Source: Haloglomus irregulare (GTDB lineage Archaea; Halobacteriota; Halobacteria; Halobacteriales; Haloarculaceae). From it: a stretch of 64,000 bases of DNA. Location of the stretch: contig NZ_QMDX01000013.1 of the NCBI RefSeq assembly GCF_007421925.1, positions 36,702-100,701 of the forward strand, written 5' to 3'. The notes beneath the pieces were generated by a model. It was not told where the DNA came from and made no database searches. It saw only the letters and a program-made list of their open reading frames with translations. Every line of letters begins with the position of its first letter. Position 1 is the first letter of the stretch. Positions 33,584-42,510 of this stretch are shown here, one piece after another. The position numbers and the translations under genes were made by a program.

Positions 33584-34318
33584 TCATCCCTCGAACTGCC
33601 CGTCGGGCCGTTTGGCCCCCTCGGAGTCGTGGACGACCACGCCCTCGGCGTCGGTCGGCTCGTACTCGTCCCGGACGGCGATGGCCTCCTCCAGTTCCCT
33701 GACCGCTCGCTCCTTCAGCGCGGCCGCCAGCGCCTCGGCGTCGGCCCGGGAGATGTCCCGGCCGAGGCCCTCGCACTCGTGGGCCCGGACGGCGCCCTCG
33801 CGGTCGACCGCCGCGCCCATCGGCTGGGCGAGGCCGGTGTCGTCGCCGTCCAGCACGACGCTGAACGGATAGGTCCGGCAGATGAGGGGGCGCGAGCCGT
33901 GGACGCCGCAGGCGCCGGTGCCGTCGGGGGCCTCCTCGTAGAAGCTGCAGTCCCCACAGGCATCGGTCGCGAGCGCCCACTCGAACGTCTCACCTTCGGG
34001 GCCGTCGGGGCCCTCCCGGAGGCCGTACGGCATCGGCCGGGCCACGTCGCGCCAGTCGTACTCACGGTCGAACGCGTCGTTCTCGGCGGTCGCGGCCTGG
34101 AGCTCCCGGACCTCGTCCGGGAACACCGTCGCCGTGTGCGGCTCGCGCTCGCCGTCGCCGTCCGCCGCGTCGCGCTCCCCGTCCGCGCTCTCGCACGTCT
34201 CGGCCTTGCAGCAGGCGCCACAACGGGTGCAGTCGAACCCGATGGTCTCGATGGCGTCCGCCAGGTCGTCGGGGTCGAGATCGCGGGCGGCGGCGAGGTC
34301 GGCTTCGAGCGACTGCAC
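33584..34318 (-). CDS. YkgJ-family metal-cluster protein
   Basis: A 244-residue protein from GTG 34318. The N-terminal cysteine motif FDCTRCGACCKAETC (C-x2-C-x2-C-C) with later CGDCSFYEE, ACGVHGSRPLICRTYPF cysteines matches the YkgJ/UPF0153 family, thought to bind a zinc or Fe-S centre. R-P-x-x-C-R-x-Y-P-F is the most conserved part of that family. The reaction is unknown. An acidic insert (about 45-60) and an acidic C-terminal tail are halophilic features. Divergent from pgi, with about 96 bases between starts. Confidence 0.85.
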   Translation of the reverse strand: MQSLEADLAAARDLDPDDLADAIETIGFDCTRCGACCKAETCESADGERDAADGDGEREPHTATVFPDEVRELQAATAENDAFDREYDWRDVARPMPYGLREGPDGPEGETFEWALATDACGDCSFYEEAPDGTGACGVHGSRPLICRTYPFSVVLDGDDTGLAQPMGAAVDREGAVRAHECEGLGRDISRADAEALAAALKERAVRELEEAIAVRDEYEPTDAEGVVVHDSEGAKRPDGQFEG

Positions 34319-34414
34319 GGGCACCCGTCGGGGCGCCACGCGCAAAAGCCGTGCGTGTCGGGCGCCCTCGGCCGAACCCGAACCCGTTTCCCCCTGCCCG
34401 CCGAGCGACCGCGT

Positions 34415-35725
34415 ATGACCGACCTCACCGTCGACCTCGGGAACGCGCTCGCCGCCGAGGCACGACCCGGCGTCAGCGAGGGCGCGCTCGACCGCCTCGA
34501 CGACCGCGTCGCGCGGGCCCACGAGACCATCACGGCGGGGATGGCCGCCGACGGGTTCGGCTACGCCAGTCTGGGCCTGCCCGAGCGGACCGACCCCGGC
34601 GCCATCGAGGCCGCCGTCGCCGACCTCGACGCCGACCACGTCCTCACCGTCGGCATCGGCGGGTCCGCGCTCGGCGCGGCCACCGTCTCGGCCGCGCTCG
34701 GCCTCGCCGACCGGCACCACACGCTCGACAACGTCGACCCGGTGGAGACGCGCCGGCTGCTCGACGCGCTGCCGCTCGACCGGACCACCGTCAACGTCGT
34801 CTCCCGGTCGGGCACGACCGCGGAGACGCTGGCGAACTTCCTCGTCGTCCGCGAGGCGATGGACGAGGCGGGCGTCGACTGGACCGAGCGGACCGTCGTC
34901 ACGACCGGCGCCGAGGGGCCGCTGCGGACGGCCGCGACCGAGCAGGGCCTCCCCGCGCTTTCGGTCCCCGAGGGCGTGCCGGGGCGGTTCTCGGCGCTTT
35001 CGGCGGTCGGGCTCGTCCCGGCGGCGGTGCTTGGCGGCGACATCGAGGGCGTCGTGCGGGGCGGCGCGGCGGGTCGCGAGGCGCTACTCGCTGGGGGCTC
35101 GCTGTTCGACTACCCGGGCTACGCCTACGGTGCCGTCGCGTACGCGCTGGAGCAGCGGGGGGCGACGGTGACGGCGATGCTGCCGTACGCCGAGTCCCTG
35201 GAGCCGTTCGCGGAGTGGTTCGCACAGCTATGGGCCGAGTCTCTCGGCAAGGACGGGCTCGGACAGACCCCCGCTCGGGCGCTGGGGGCGACCGACCAGC
35301 ACTCGCAGCTCCAGCTCTACCGGGGCGGCCGTCACGACAAACTGGTCACGCTGGTCCGGCCGCGCGAGCGGGCCGACATGGCCGTTCCGGCCACCGACGT
35401 CGAGGGGATGTCGTACCTCGGCGACGCGACGCTCGGCGAGCTGCTGGACGCCGAGTTCGAGGCGACGGAGGCGTCGCTGGCCGCCGCGGACCAGCCCAAC
35501 ATCCGGGTCGAGCTGCCCCGCGTCGACGGCCCCGGCATCGGTCGGCTCCTGTATGAGATGGAGGCGGCCTGCGTTCTCGCGGGCGAGCTGCTGGGCGTCG
35601 AGACGTTCGCCCAGCCCGCCGTGGAGTGGGGCAAGCGGGCGGCCCGTGGCCTGCTCGGCGGCGGCGAGTTCCCCGAGGCCGAGGCCGTTGCCGAGAAGAC
35701 GACCCGTGTCGTCGGCGGCGAGTAG
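34415..35725 (+). CDS. pgi: Glucose-6-phosphate isomerase
   Basis: A 436-residue enzyme that interconverts glucose-6-phosphate and fructose-6-phosphate. It belongs to the bacterial-type PGI superfamily, not the cupin type. VGIGGSALGA is the phosphate-binding turn, VVSRSGTTAETL holds the SIS-type sugar-phosphate motif, and GATDQHSQLQLYRGG has the catalytic-site histidine region. The N- and C-termini are shorter than in E. coli, as usual for haloarchaea. It probably works in gluconeogenesis, since the haloarchaeal glucose route is Entner-Doudoroff. Confidence 0.95.
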   Translation: MTDLTVDLGNALAAEARPGVSEGALDRLDDRVARAHETITAGMAADGFGYASLGLPERTDPGAIEAAVADLDADHVLTVGIGGSALGAATVSAALGLADRHHTLDNVDPVETRRLLDALPLDRTTVNVVSRSGTTAETLANFLVVREAMDEAGVDWTERTVVTTGAEGPLRTAATEQGLPALSVPEGVPGRFSALSAVGLVPAAVLGGDIEGVVRGGAAGREALLAGGSLFDYPGYAYGAVAYALEQRGATVTAMLPYAESLEPFAEWFAQLWAESLGKDGLGQTPARALGATDQHSQLQLYRGGRHDKLVTLVRPRERADMAVPATDVEGMSYLGDATLGELLDAEFEATEASLAAADQPNIRVELPRVDGPGIGRLLYEMEAACVLAGELLGVETFAQPAVEWGKRAARGLLGGGEFPEAEAVAEKTTRVVGGE

Positions 35726-35801
35726 CGAGCGGGGCCGGCGGTGACGCCGCCGGCCCACACGAGTGAGAAAGAGGTATTCGGCCCGGGGCTGAACGGGAGT
35801 C

Positions 35802-36554
35802 ATGGACGAACTGACCGGACTGAGCGGCGCCAGCACGGAGGCGCGCCTCCGGAGCGTCGGCGCCGGCATCGGGCTCACCGTCGCCGGCTTCGTCACCGCG
35901 CTGGTGGTGCTGTTGCTCGGCGTTCAGGTCCTCGCCGCCGTCGGCATCCCCGTGCAGGAGCGACCGGTGCTCGCCATCGGGCTCGCCATCGTCCTCCAGG
36001 GGCTCGGCTTCGGCATCGCGGTCGCCGTCTACATGGCCCTCACGAGGGACTTCGACCTGCTGCGGTACCGGCTCCCGACACTGCGTGACCTCGGCTGGGC
36101 GGTCGGCGGGCTCATCGCACTGTTCGTCGGCTACGCCGCCATCGCGGCCGTCGTCTCCCAGCTCGGCCTCGACACGGCACAGAACAGCATCGTCGAGCAG
36201 GGGCGACAGAACCCGGAGCTCGTGCTCTATCTCATCCCGCTGGCCATCCTCGTCGTCGGGCCGAGCGAGGAGCTGCTCTTCCGGGGGGCCATCCAGGGCG
36301 TCCTCCGGCGGGCCTACGCCCCGGTCCCGGCCATCGTTATCGCGTCGGCCCTGTTCGGCGTCGCCCACGTGTTCGCCCTCTCGGGCTCGGGGACGGGCGT
36401 CATCGTCTACATCGCCGTCACCTTCGTGCTGGGCTGCATCCTCGGGTACGTCTACGAGCGGACGTCGAACCTGGTCGTCCCGGCGCTCATCCACGGCGTC
36501 TACAACGCCATCCTGTTCTCGATGCTGTACGTCCAGGTCAGCGGCGGCGTCTGA
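35802..36554 (+). CDS. CPBP-family intramembrane metalloprotease
   Basis: A 250-residue polytopic protein. About seven hydrophobic segments are visible. The three CPBP (CAAX protease and bacteriocin-processing) motifs are present in order: EELLFRGAIQG (motif 1, Glu-Glu-x3-Arg, about residue 162), FGVAHVFAL (motif 2, His), and PALIHGVYNAI (motif 3, His-x3-Asn). These place the active site within the membrane. Related haloarchaeal proteins are common and their substrates are unknown. It lies alone after pgi, with a short gap. Confidence 0.88.
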   Translation: MDELTGLSGASTEARLRSVGAGIGLTVAGFVTALVVLLLGVQVLAAVGIPVQERPVLAIGLAIVLQGLGFGIAVAVYMALTRDFDLLRYRLPTLRDLGWAVGGLIALFVGYAAIAAVVSQLGLDTAQNSIVEQGRQNPELVLYLIPLAILVVGPSEELLFRGAIQGVLRRAYAPVPAIVIASALFGVAHVFALSGSGTGVIVYIAVTFVLGCILGYVYERTSNLVVPALIHGVYNAILFSMLYVQVSGGV

Positions 36555-36838
36555 GCCGCCGACCGCCCCGCCCCTCGGTTCCGGTGCCCGTTCGTCGAGG
36601 TCTGGCACCGGTTCGACCGGGCCTCCCCGTCTGACACTCCAGCAAGATTTATGCTGTATGGTTTGTATCCCAGAGCTACTGTGGGACGTAAAAAAGCGGT
36701 GGCGCTCGAGGGCTGCGGGGCCAGCGAGCGACGCGGACACGGTGGCGTGACGGCGGGGACGGTGGGCGCGTGGTGGGACGGAGTGGGGGCCGGCCGGGAC
36801 GTCCGGGCGGGGCCATCGGTCGGAGGCCGGGACGCACG

Positions 36839-37954
36839 ATGAGCACCCTCTCCGAACCCGACGTCGAGTCACTGAGTCGGGTGCGGCCGGACGGGTCGGT
36901 GCTCGTCGCGGCGCTGGGGCTCGTGTTCGTCCTCTCGGGCACCGTCTTCTGGTCCCAGTCGCTCCTGCCGGCGGCCGGGACGGTTCCCGCCGCGCTGTAC
37001 GAGCTGGTGATGCACGTCCTGTTCGGGGGCGTCATCCTCACGTCGGGCATCCACATCGAGCGCAGCGAGCTGGTCCCCGAGGAGCGCCGGGAGGTCGTCC
37101 TCTGGTGTTTCTCGGCGTTCATGCTGTTCTTCTGGCTCGCCGTCTGGTCGGAGCTCGATGCGGTGCTCTCGGCCACGCTCACCCGGGAGCTGGTGAGCAA
37201 CGTCGTCGTCTTCGGGAGCATCGGGGGCGCGTTCGGCGCCTTCATCGGCGTCAACCGCGGCCGGGCCGCCCGGAACGAGACCCTCGCCGAGCGGACGGAG
37301 GACCAGCGCGAGACGCTGGAGCTGCTGACGCGGCTCCTCCGGCACGACATCCGGAACGACATGCAGGCCATCAACGGCCACGCGGGGTTCCTGGCTGACG
37401 AGATAAGCGAGGAGGGCGAGTCGTCGCTGGCGGTCATCGAGCGGCGGAGTGACGCCGTCCTCCGGCTGCTGGAGGACACCTCGACCTTGCTGGAGACGCT
37501 CGGCTCGGACCGGGAACTCCGGCCCGTCTCGCTCTCGCGGGTCGTCGAGCAGGAGGCGGCGGGCGTCCGCGACGGCCACCCGGAGGCCGCCATCGAGACG
37601 GACATCCCGGACGGCGTCCGGGTGGTCGCGGACGGGCTGCTCCATCAGCTGTTCCGCAACCTCCTCTCGAACGCGGTGGCGCACAACGACCCGGAGGACC
37701 TCACCGTCCGGGTGGTGGCGCGACGGCGTAACGGCGCGGTCGACGTCACGGTCAGCGACGACGGGACGGGCATCCCGAAGGAGGTCCGCGAGCGCTGCTT
37801 CGAACTCGGCGAGAAGGGGCCCGCCAGCAGCGGCGACGGGCTGGGGCTCTACCTCGTCTCCCGGCTGACCGATGTCTACGGCGGCAGCATCGAGGTCGGG
37901 GACGCGCCGGGCGGCGGCGCCCGGTTCGAGATCACGCTCCCCGCGTCGAGCTGA
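36839..37954 (+). CDS. Membrane sensor histidine kinase
   Basis: A 371-residue protein from ATG 36839. Four membrane helices lie at about residues 20-40, 54-71, 88-105 and 118-138. A linker follows, then the H box LTRLLRHDIRNDMQAINGH (His169). The ATPase part has LFRNLLSNAVAHND (N box), VSDDGTGIPKEV (G1) and SSGDGLGLYLVSRL (G2), ending in ITLPASS. No PAS or HAMP domain is visible, so the four-helix membrane part is the likely sensor. No response regulator is adjacent; the stop codon abuts that of nob1, one base apart. Confidence 0.92.
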   Translation: MSTLSEPDVESLSRVRPDGSVLVAALGLVFVLSGTVFWSQSLLPAAGTVPAALYELVMHVLFGGVILTSGIHIERSELVPEERREVVLWCFSAFMLFFWLAVWSELDAVLSATLTRELVSNVVVFGSIGGAFGAFIGVNRGRAARNETLAERTEDQRETLELLTRLLRHDIRNDMQAINGHAGFLADEISEEGESSLAVIERRSDAVLRLLEDTSTLLETLGSDRELRPVSLSRVVEQEAAGVRDGHPEAAIETDIPDGVRVVADGLLHQLFRNLLSNAVAHNDPEDLTVRVVARRRNGAVDVTVSDDGTGIPKEVRERCFELGEKGPASSGDGLGLYLVSRLTDVYGGSIEVGDAPGGGARFEITLPASS

Positions 37955-37955
37955 C

Positions 37956-38447
37956 TCAGGAGGGGTTCTTGCGGGCGAGGTCGGCACCGCAGACGCCGCA
38001 GCGCTCCCGGTGGTCGTCGTACTCGCGGCCACAGCCCTGGCACTGGTAGGTCCAGTTCCGCCGCTCGTCGATGCCGTCCTGGGAGATCGTCTCGACGTCG
38101 ATCTCGAGGGCGTCGGCGGTGTTCTGCATGGCGTAGTCGTCCGTGACGAGCGTCGCGTCGAGCTCCAGCGCCGCGGCCAGCAGCCGCGTGTCCGTCCGGG
38201 AGAGCTCGGTCGCGTCGCCGGTGGTCCCGGCGGCCCGGTCGACCCGCTCGACGGTCTCCTCGTCGGGGACGTGGATTCGCATCCCGCTGCCTTCCAGCGC
38301 GTCGAACCGGTAGCCGGAGGCGTCGTCCTCGAGTTCCTCGCGGACGGACGGGATGGTCGCGGTGTCGTCGTCGGTGTGGTAGTCGCCGATGAAGGCTGAT
38401 GCGTCGAGGACTCGCACTGTTCGCGCGTTGGACCGGCGCGATTTCAT
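37956..38447 (-). CDS. nob1: rRNA maturation endonuclease Nob1 (PIN plus zinc ribbon)
   Basis: A 163-residue protein from ATG 38447; a GTG at the VRVLDAS motif is an alternative start. The PIN domain starts VRVLDASAFIGDYH, and the later acidic residues in TELSRTDTRLLAAALELDATLVTDDYAMQN complete the active site. A C-terminal zinc ribbon (YQCQGCGREYD then ERCGVCGADLARKN) closes the protein. Nob1 cuts the 3' end of pre-16S rRNA. Its place downstream of rps19e, same strand, 70 bases apart, fits a ribosome-biogenesis unit. Confidence 0.95.
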   Translation of the reverse strand: MKSRRSNARTVRVLDASAFIGDYHTDDDTATIPSVREELEDDASGYRFDALEGSGMRIHVPDEETVERVDRAAGTTGDATELSRTDTRLLAAALELDATLVTDDYAMQNTADALEIDVETISQDGIDERRNWTYQCQGCGREYDDHRERCGVCGADLARKNPS

Positions 38448-38517
38448 CCTGTCGGGTTCGACCGGACCCCCGGGACGCGTCGCTCCGGGGCCGGCGAGCG
38501 GGGAGAAGACGGGCGAC

Positions 38518-38979
38518 TCAGGCGTACCGTTCCAGCTCCGGCCGGTCGAGCGACTCAAGCAGCTCGGTGGCAACCTCGTCGAGCAGGGCGCGGCCCTCGC
38601 CGGTGACGGCGCGGCCGGCGCTGCCCTCCTGGTGGATGTACCCGGCTTCCTCCAGCTGCTGGAGGGCGGTCCGGACGATCTTGCCGGAGGCGTCCGTCTT
38701 CCCCTCCGGGCGGACGCGGTAACGCGTCGAGCCCTGCTTGGAGCCGCCGTAGGCGGTGCGGAGGCGCTGGACGCCGACGGGGCCGTCGACGGCCACCTTC
38801 CGGAAGACGCTCGCGACGCGTCGGGGCCAGAAGTCCTCCTGCTCCGGCGGGAGCTCGCGGCCCACGCCGGTCTTCGTGATGGCCGCCCAGTCCGGCTCGT
38901 CGAACGTCTCGTCCTCGGCGAGTCGCTCCGCGAGAGCCTCGATGAGGTCCTCGGTCGGGACGTCGTAGAGTGTCGCCAT
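38518..38979 (-). CDS. rps19e: 30S ribosomal protein S19e (eS19)
   Basis: A 153-residue protein from ATG 38979 (MATLYDVPTEDLIEALAERL). Family blocks are present: WAAITKTGVGRELPPEQEDFWPRRVASVFRKVAVDGPVGVQRLRTAYGG in overall order, and ALQQLEEAGYIHQ. It is an archaeal/eukaryotic-type protein of the small-subunit head, needed late in 18S/16S rRNA maturation. Placed just upstream of nob1 on the same strand. The first Met, six bases before, is unlikely to be used. Confidence 0.96.
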   Translation of the reverse strand: MATLYDVPTEDLIEALAERLAEDETFDEPDWAAITKTGVGRELPPEQEDFWPRRVASVFRKVAVDGPVGVQRLRTAYGGSKQGSTRYRVRPEGKTDASGKIVRTALQQLEEAGYIHQEGSAGRAVTGEGRALLDEVATELLESLDRPELERYA

Positions 38980-39036
38980 TACCACTCTCTTCCCGGTGCC
39001 GAGGTTTAACGCTGGCGTTATCTCGGTTCCGACGCC

Positions 39037-40068
39037 TCAGCCGGCACGGCGCGTCAGCAGCCCGTCGGCGCTCAGCGCGGTCGCGGTGCCGCCGCCGATG
39101 AGCAGGGGGAGGACGTATGTCGCCATCCGGTGGACGAGGACCGCGGCGGCGGCCGCCCCGGCCGGGCTGCCAAAGGCCACCAGCAGCGCGACGAGGACCG
39201 CCTCCACCCCGCCGAGCCCGCCCGGCAGGGGCGTGATGCCCGCGATGGCGCCGACGGGAACCGCCACCAGCACCACCCCGAAGCCGACGGGCGAGCCGAT
39301 GGCCAGCAGCGAGAGGTAGAGCGAAACCGCCTGGCAGAGCCAGCCGAGCGCCGAGAAGCCGAGCGCGAGCGCGAGCTGCTCCCGGTCGCCCGCGACCCGC
39401 TCGATGGCGCTGAAGAACCCCTCGATGCTCGCCCCGATGGTGTCGGGGTCGAGCGGGTCCCGCCCGGGAACGAGGCGGTCGATACCGCGGACGACCGGCG
39501 TGAGTGCGCCGACGACCCGTCGCTCGAGCGCGTAGCGGTTCTGCCAGGCGACGTAGCCGGCGACCGGGATGCCGAGCGCCAGCAGCCCGACGGCGACGGA
39601 GGCGACCCGGAGCCGTCGGCCGAACGCGATCTCGGTCGAGAAGTAGGCCAGCCCGAGCCCCGCCAGCGTGGTCGAGGGGATGAAGTTGAGCGAGTCGACG
39701 CTGGCGATGGCCGCGAGCCCGTTCTCGTACTCCGTGTCCGCGACCCGGGAGACGAACAGGGCGGCGACGGGCTCGCCGCCGGCCTGCCCGAACGGCGTGA
39801 CGTTGTTGGCGAAGGTCGCGGCGGCGAACACGAGCACCGCGACGGGGGCCGACAGCGTCAGCCCCAGCACCCCGAGCACCGTCCGGAGCGACAGCCCCCA
39901 GGCGGTGAGCCAGGCCAGCGCGGCGACGGCCACGCCCACCAGAAGTCGCGCGTCGGCGCGGCCCAGCGCGTCCGTGACGCGTCCGACCCCCACGAGGGAG
40001 AGGAGCACCCCGAGGACGACCAGCGCCCCCAGGAATCCGACGGCAGTCGCACGCAGGTCGATATCCAT
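39037..40068 (-). CDS. UPF0104/flippase-like membrane protein
   Basis: A 343-residue protein with about eight membrane segments (for example at about residues 8-28, 43-62, 75-92, 117-137, 155-175, 238-258, 270-290 and 310-330). The motifs NNVTPFGQAGGEPVAALFVSR and the late PLPGGLGGVEAVLVALLVAFG are those of the lysylphosphatidylglycerol synthase transmembrane region (UPF0104) family. In haloarchaea such proteins are annotated as flippases or glycolipid-handling proteins, without proof. No N-terminal or C-terminal catalytic domain is fused. It is alone on its strand between eS19 and a glutaredoxin-like gene. Confidence 0.88.
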   Translation of the reverse strand: MDIDLRATAVGFLGALVVLGVLLSLVGVGRVTDALGRADARLLVGVAVAALAWLTAWGLSLRTVLGVLGLTLSAPVAVLVFAAATFANNVTPFGQAGGEPVAALFVSRVADTEYENGLAAIASVDSLNFIPSTTLAGLGLAYFSTEIAFGRRLRVASVAVGLLALGIPVAGYVAWQNRYALERRVVGALTPVVRGIDRLVPGRDPLDPDTIGASIEGFFSAIERVAGDREQLALALGFSALGWLCQAVSLYLSLLAIGSPVGFGVVLVAVPVGAIAGITPLPGGLGGVEAVLVALLVAFGSPAGAAAAAVLVHRMATYVLPLLIGGGTATALSADGLLTRRAG

Positions 40069-40169
40069 CGCGGGGAGGTCCGTGGGGCCGTCACGTCAAT
40101 TCACCGGACGGCAGCCGCCGGGGGAGCCGGCACGGCGCTGGCCCGCCGTCACCACGTCCGGACGACCGC

Positions 40170-40685
40170 TCAGGCGTAGTGGCGCTCCAGGTAGGCCCGG
40201 ATGTCGGTGCTCTCGTAGGTCGACTCGCCGCGGTCGCGGTCCACGAGCAGGGGGATCTGGTCCTGCCCGTACGCCTCGAGCTCCGCGTGACGGTCGCGGT
40301 CGGTGACGGTCCCGTCGGTGAACGGGGTACCGGCGGTCCGGGGGTTGTGCAGCGTGAGGCTGATGCCGTGACGGGTGCAGAACCGGCGGACGGCCGCGCA
40401 GTGGGGGCACCCCTCCGCCTGGTAGAGCACGAGCGCGCCGGCCGTGTCCGGACGGCCGCCGGGGTCAGCCCGGAGGCCGAGCGCACGGCGGACGGTGAGG
40501 CCGGTCATGAGCGCGACGACGGCCATCGCGGCGCCGCCCACCGGGAACAGGCTACCGGCGGTGAGCGTGGTGAGGTTGCCGGTCAGGGCGGCGACGGTGA
40601 CGGTCGCGCCGACGAAGGCGAGCACCAGGACAGCGGCCTCTCGCAGGCGCTCGGGCCCGCCGAGCCGCTGGAGCGGAGTCGTCAT
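40170..40685 (-). CDS. Membrane-anchored glutaredoxin-like protein
   Basis: A 171-residue protein. Two hydrophobic helices (about residues 15-35 and 45-63) lead to a soluble glutaredoxin-type domain (about 80-171). VLYQAEGCPHCAAVRRFC has the CxxC active-site pair (CPHC). A cis-Pro segment, DQIPLLVDRDRGESTYESTDIRAYLERHYA, completes the thioredoxin fold. It is likely a membrane-tethered thiol reductase facing the cytoplasm. Same strand as cbiZ, 51 bases downstream; whether it shares the cobalamin transcript is not clear. Confidence 0.85.
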   Translation of the reverse strand: MTTPLQRLGGPERLREAAVLVLAFVGATVTVAALTGNLTTLTAGSLFPVGGAAMAVVALMTGLTVRRALGLRADPGGRPDTAGALVLYQAEGCPHCAAVRRFCTRHGISLTLHNPRTAGTPFTDGTVTDRDRHAELEAYGQDQIPLLVDRDRGESTYESTDIRAYLERHYA

Positions 40686-40736
40686 GCGGACGGGCCTCGG
40701 CGCCCGGGGGCTTGAATCCCGCGAGTTCGCTGGCGC

Positions 40737-41498
40737 TCACCCCGCCCGCGTCGGCTCGAACACCCGCGTCGGGCCGTCGGTGACGACGCCGTGCTCGGCG
40801 TCGGGGACGGCCGCCGGGAGCTCCCCCTCGCGGTCCGCGTAGCGCGAGCGCAGGGCGGCGAGCAGGGCGTCCCGGACACAGGCCCGCGTCGCGGCACCGA
40901 CGACAGTGGCGCTGCCGGCGAACGTCGCGGGGGCACCCGCAGGGTCGCAGCCGACCACGACGGCGTCGGACGTCGTCCCGGTGAACCCCGTCGTCGGGAG
41001 CAGTGTCGCGGTCTTCGCCTCGACGGCGGTCGCCAGCAGCTCGGCGCGGGTGCCCGGCGCGAGCGCCCGGTCGGTCGCGACGAGCAGGTTGACCGTCCCG
41101 AACGGCGGCGCGTCGCCGTCTGAACCGACGGCCTCCCGGCCCGGGGGCGCGTCGCCATCGACGGGGAGCGTCGCGGGGTTCGACAGCCCGCCGGTCGCGA
41201 CGACGGTGACCGGGCCGCGGGCGGCGACCCGGGCGTGGCGCATCGACACGCCCGTCAGGAGCGTCGGTCCGGCGGCGTCGAACCCCGCCTCCGCCCGTCG
41301 CTCGCGGGCGTACGCGTCCAGGTCGGTCCGGTCGAACCCCTCCGGGACGGTGACGTTGTACGCCGCCCGCGCCCGGCGGTCGCCGCCGCGGCGCCCGGTG
41401 ACGAGCCAGCCCCATTCGACCGGAGTCCGGACCCGGCAGACGCCCTCACGGACGGTCACCGTCACGTCCGCGCCGGCGTCCGCGGCAGCCTCAGACAT
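40737..41498 (-). CDS. cbiZ: Adenosylcobinamide amidohydrolase
   Basis: A 253-residue enzyme that removes the aminopropanol of adenosylcobinamide to give adenosylcobyric acid, so that salvaged cobinamide can re-enter the pathway through CbiB. Family blocks are TGVSMRHARVAARGPVTVVATGGLSNP, FGTVNLLVATDRAL and TGTTSDAVVVGC. The start overlaps the preceding cobD-like stop by eight bases, so it is the last gene of the cobY-cobD-cbiZ set. Archaea need this route since they lack the bacterial CobU kinase. Confidence 0.93.
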   Translation of the reverse strand: MSEAAADAGADVTVTVREGVCRVRTPVEWGWLVTGRRGGDRRARAAYNVTVPEGFDRTDLDAYARERRAEAGFDAAGPTLLTGVSMRHARVAARGPVTVVATGGLSNPATLPVDGDAPPGREAVGSDGDAPPFGTVNLLVATDRALAPGTRAELLATAVEAKTATLLPTTGFTGTTSDAVVVGCDPAGAPATFAGSATVVGAATRACVRDALLAALRSRYADREGELPAAVPDAEHGVVTDGPTRVFEPTRAG

Positions 41499-42510
41499 CC
41501 AGCGCCTCCAGCAGCCGGTCGTTCGCCGCGGGCAGGCGGACCGCGACCCGGACGTGCCGGTCCAGGCCGCGGAAGGTGGTCGCGTCCCGGACGGCGATAT
41601 CCGCGGCCGCCAGCCGGGCGACGAGCGCGTCGACGCTCCCGTCGGGGTCGTCGTCGCGCAGCCGGCAGCAGAGGAACGGGGCCGCCGACTCGCGGACGTC
41701 GAAACGGGTCGTCAGCCGCTCGTGCATGCGGTCGCGTTCGGCCGTGACGCGGTCGCGGGTCTCGCGGACGAACCCGTCGTCGCGCATCGCGTGGGCGCCG
41801 ACGGCCGCGGCGGGCGTCCCGATCGCCCACGCCGGGACGGCCGTCCGGAGGCGGTCCAGCGCCCGGCCCGTGGCGACCGCGAACCCCGCCCGGAGGCCGG
41901 GGAGGCCGAACAGCTTGGTGAGCGAGCGCGCCGCGACGACGCCCGCCCGGCCCGCAAGCGACTCGCGGTCGGTGAACCCGAGGAAGGCCTCGTCGGCCAG
42001 CAGGAGGGTGTCGGCGTCCCGGCAGCGGCGAGCGAACGCCCGGAGCGCCGCTGGGTCGGGCGCGTAGCCCGTCGGGTTGTTCGGCACGCAGGCGACGGCG
42101 AGCGTGTGGCCCGTCGGGTCGGCGTCGACGAGCTCCTCGGGGGCGACGAGGACGGGGTCGCCGCCCTGGAGCCGGACCTCGCGGGCGTACTCGCCGAAGC
42201 TCGGCGCCGGGACGAGGACGCTGTCGCCGGGCTCGACGTGGGTGGCTATCGTCAGGCGGATGGCCTGAAGCCCGCCGCCCGTCGGGACGACCCGCTCGGG
42301 GTCGCAGTCGGCGTAGTCGGCCGCGGCCGCCCGGAACTCCGGGTAGCCGCGCGGCGGGTACGACCGGGCCGCGTCGAGCGCCCCCTCGTAGACGGCGCGC
42401 GTCCCCGGCGGCGTGCGGGGGTTGATGTTGGCGCTGAAATCCAGCACGTCGGGGTCGTCGCTGGAGCCGTGCGGGACGCGGTCGGTCCGGTCGACGCCGT
42501 CGGGGTTCAC
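41491..42510 (-). CDS. cobD: Threonine-phosphate decarboxylase, CobD type
   Basis: A 339-residue PLP enzyme from GTG 42510 with a GTGA overlap with cobY. It starts VNPDGVDRTDRVPHGSSDDP; FSANINP and YPEFRAAAADY are family blocks. NNPTGYAPD, ADEAFLGF and RSLTKLFGLPGLRAGFA with the PLP lysine follow. It should turn L-threonine phosphate into (R)-1-aminopropan-2-ol phosphate, the linker for CbiB. A histidinol-phosphate aminotransferase is the main alternative by sequence, but the cobalamin neighbours settle it. Confidence 0.93.
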   Translation of the reverse strand: MNPDGVDRTDRVPHGSSDDPDVLDFSANINPRTPPGTRAVYEGALDAARSYPPRGYPEFRAAAADYADCDPERVVPTGGGLQAIRLTIATHVEPGDSVLVPAPSFGEYAREVRLQGGDPVLVAPEELVDADPTGHTLAVACVPNNPTGYAPDPAALRAFARRCRDADTLLLADEAFLGFTDRESLAGRAGVVAARSLTKLFGLPGLRAGFAVATGRALDRLRTAVPAWAIGTPAAAVGAHAMRDDGFVRETRDRVTAERDRMHERLTTRFDVRESAAPFLCCRLRDDDPDGSVDALVARLAAADIAVRDATTFRGLDRHVRVAVRLPAANDRLLEALDV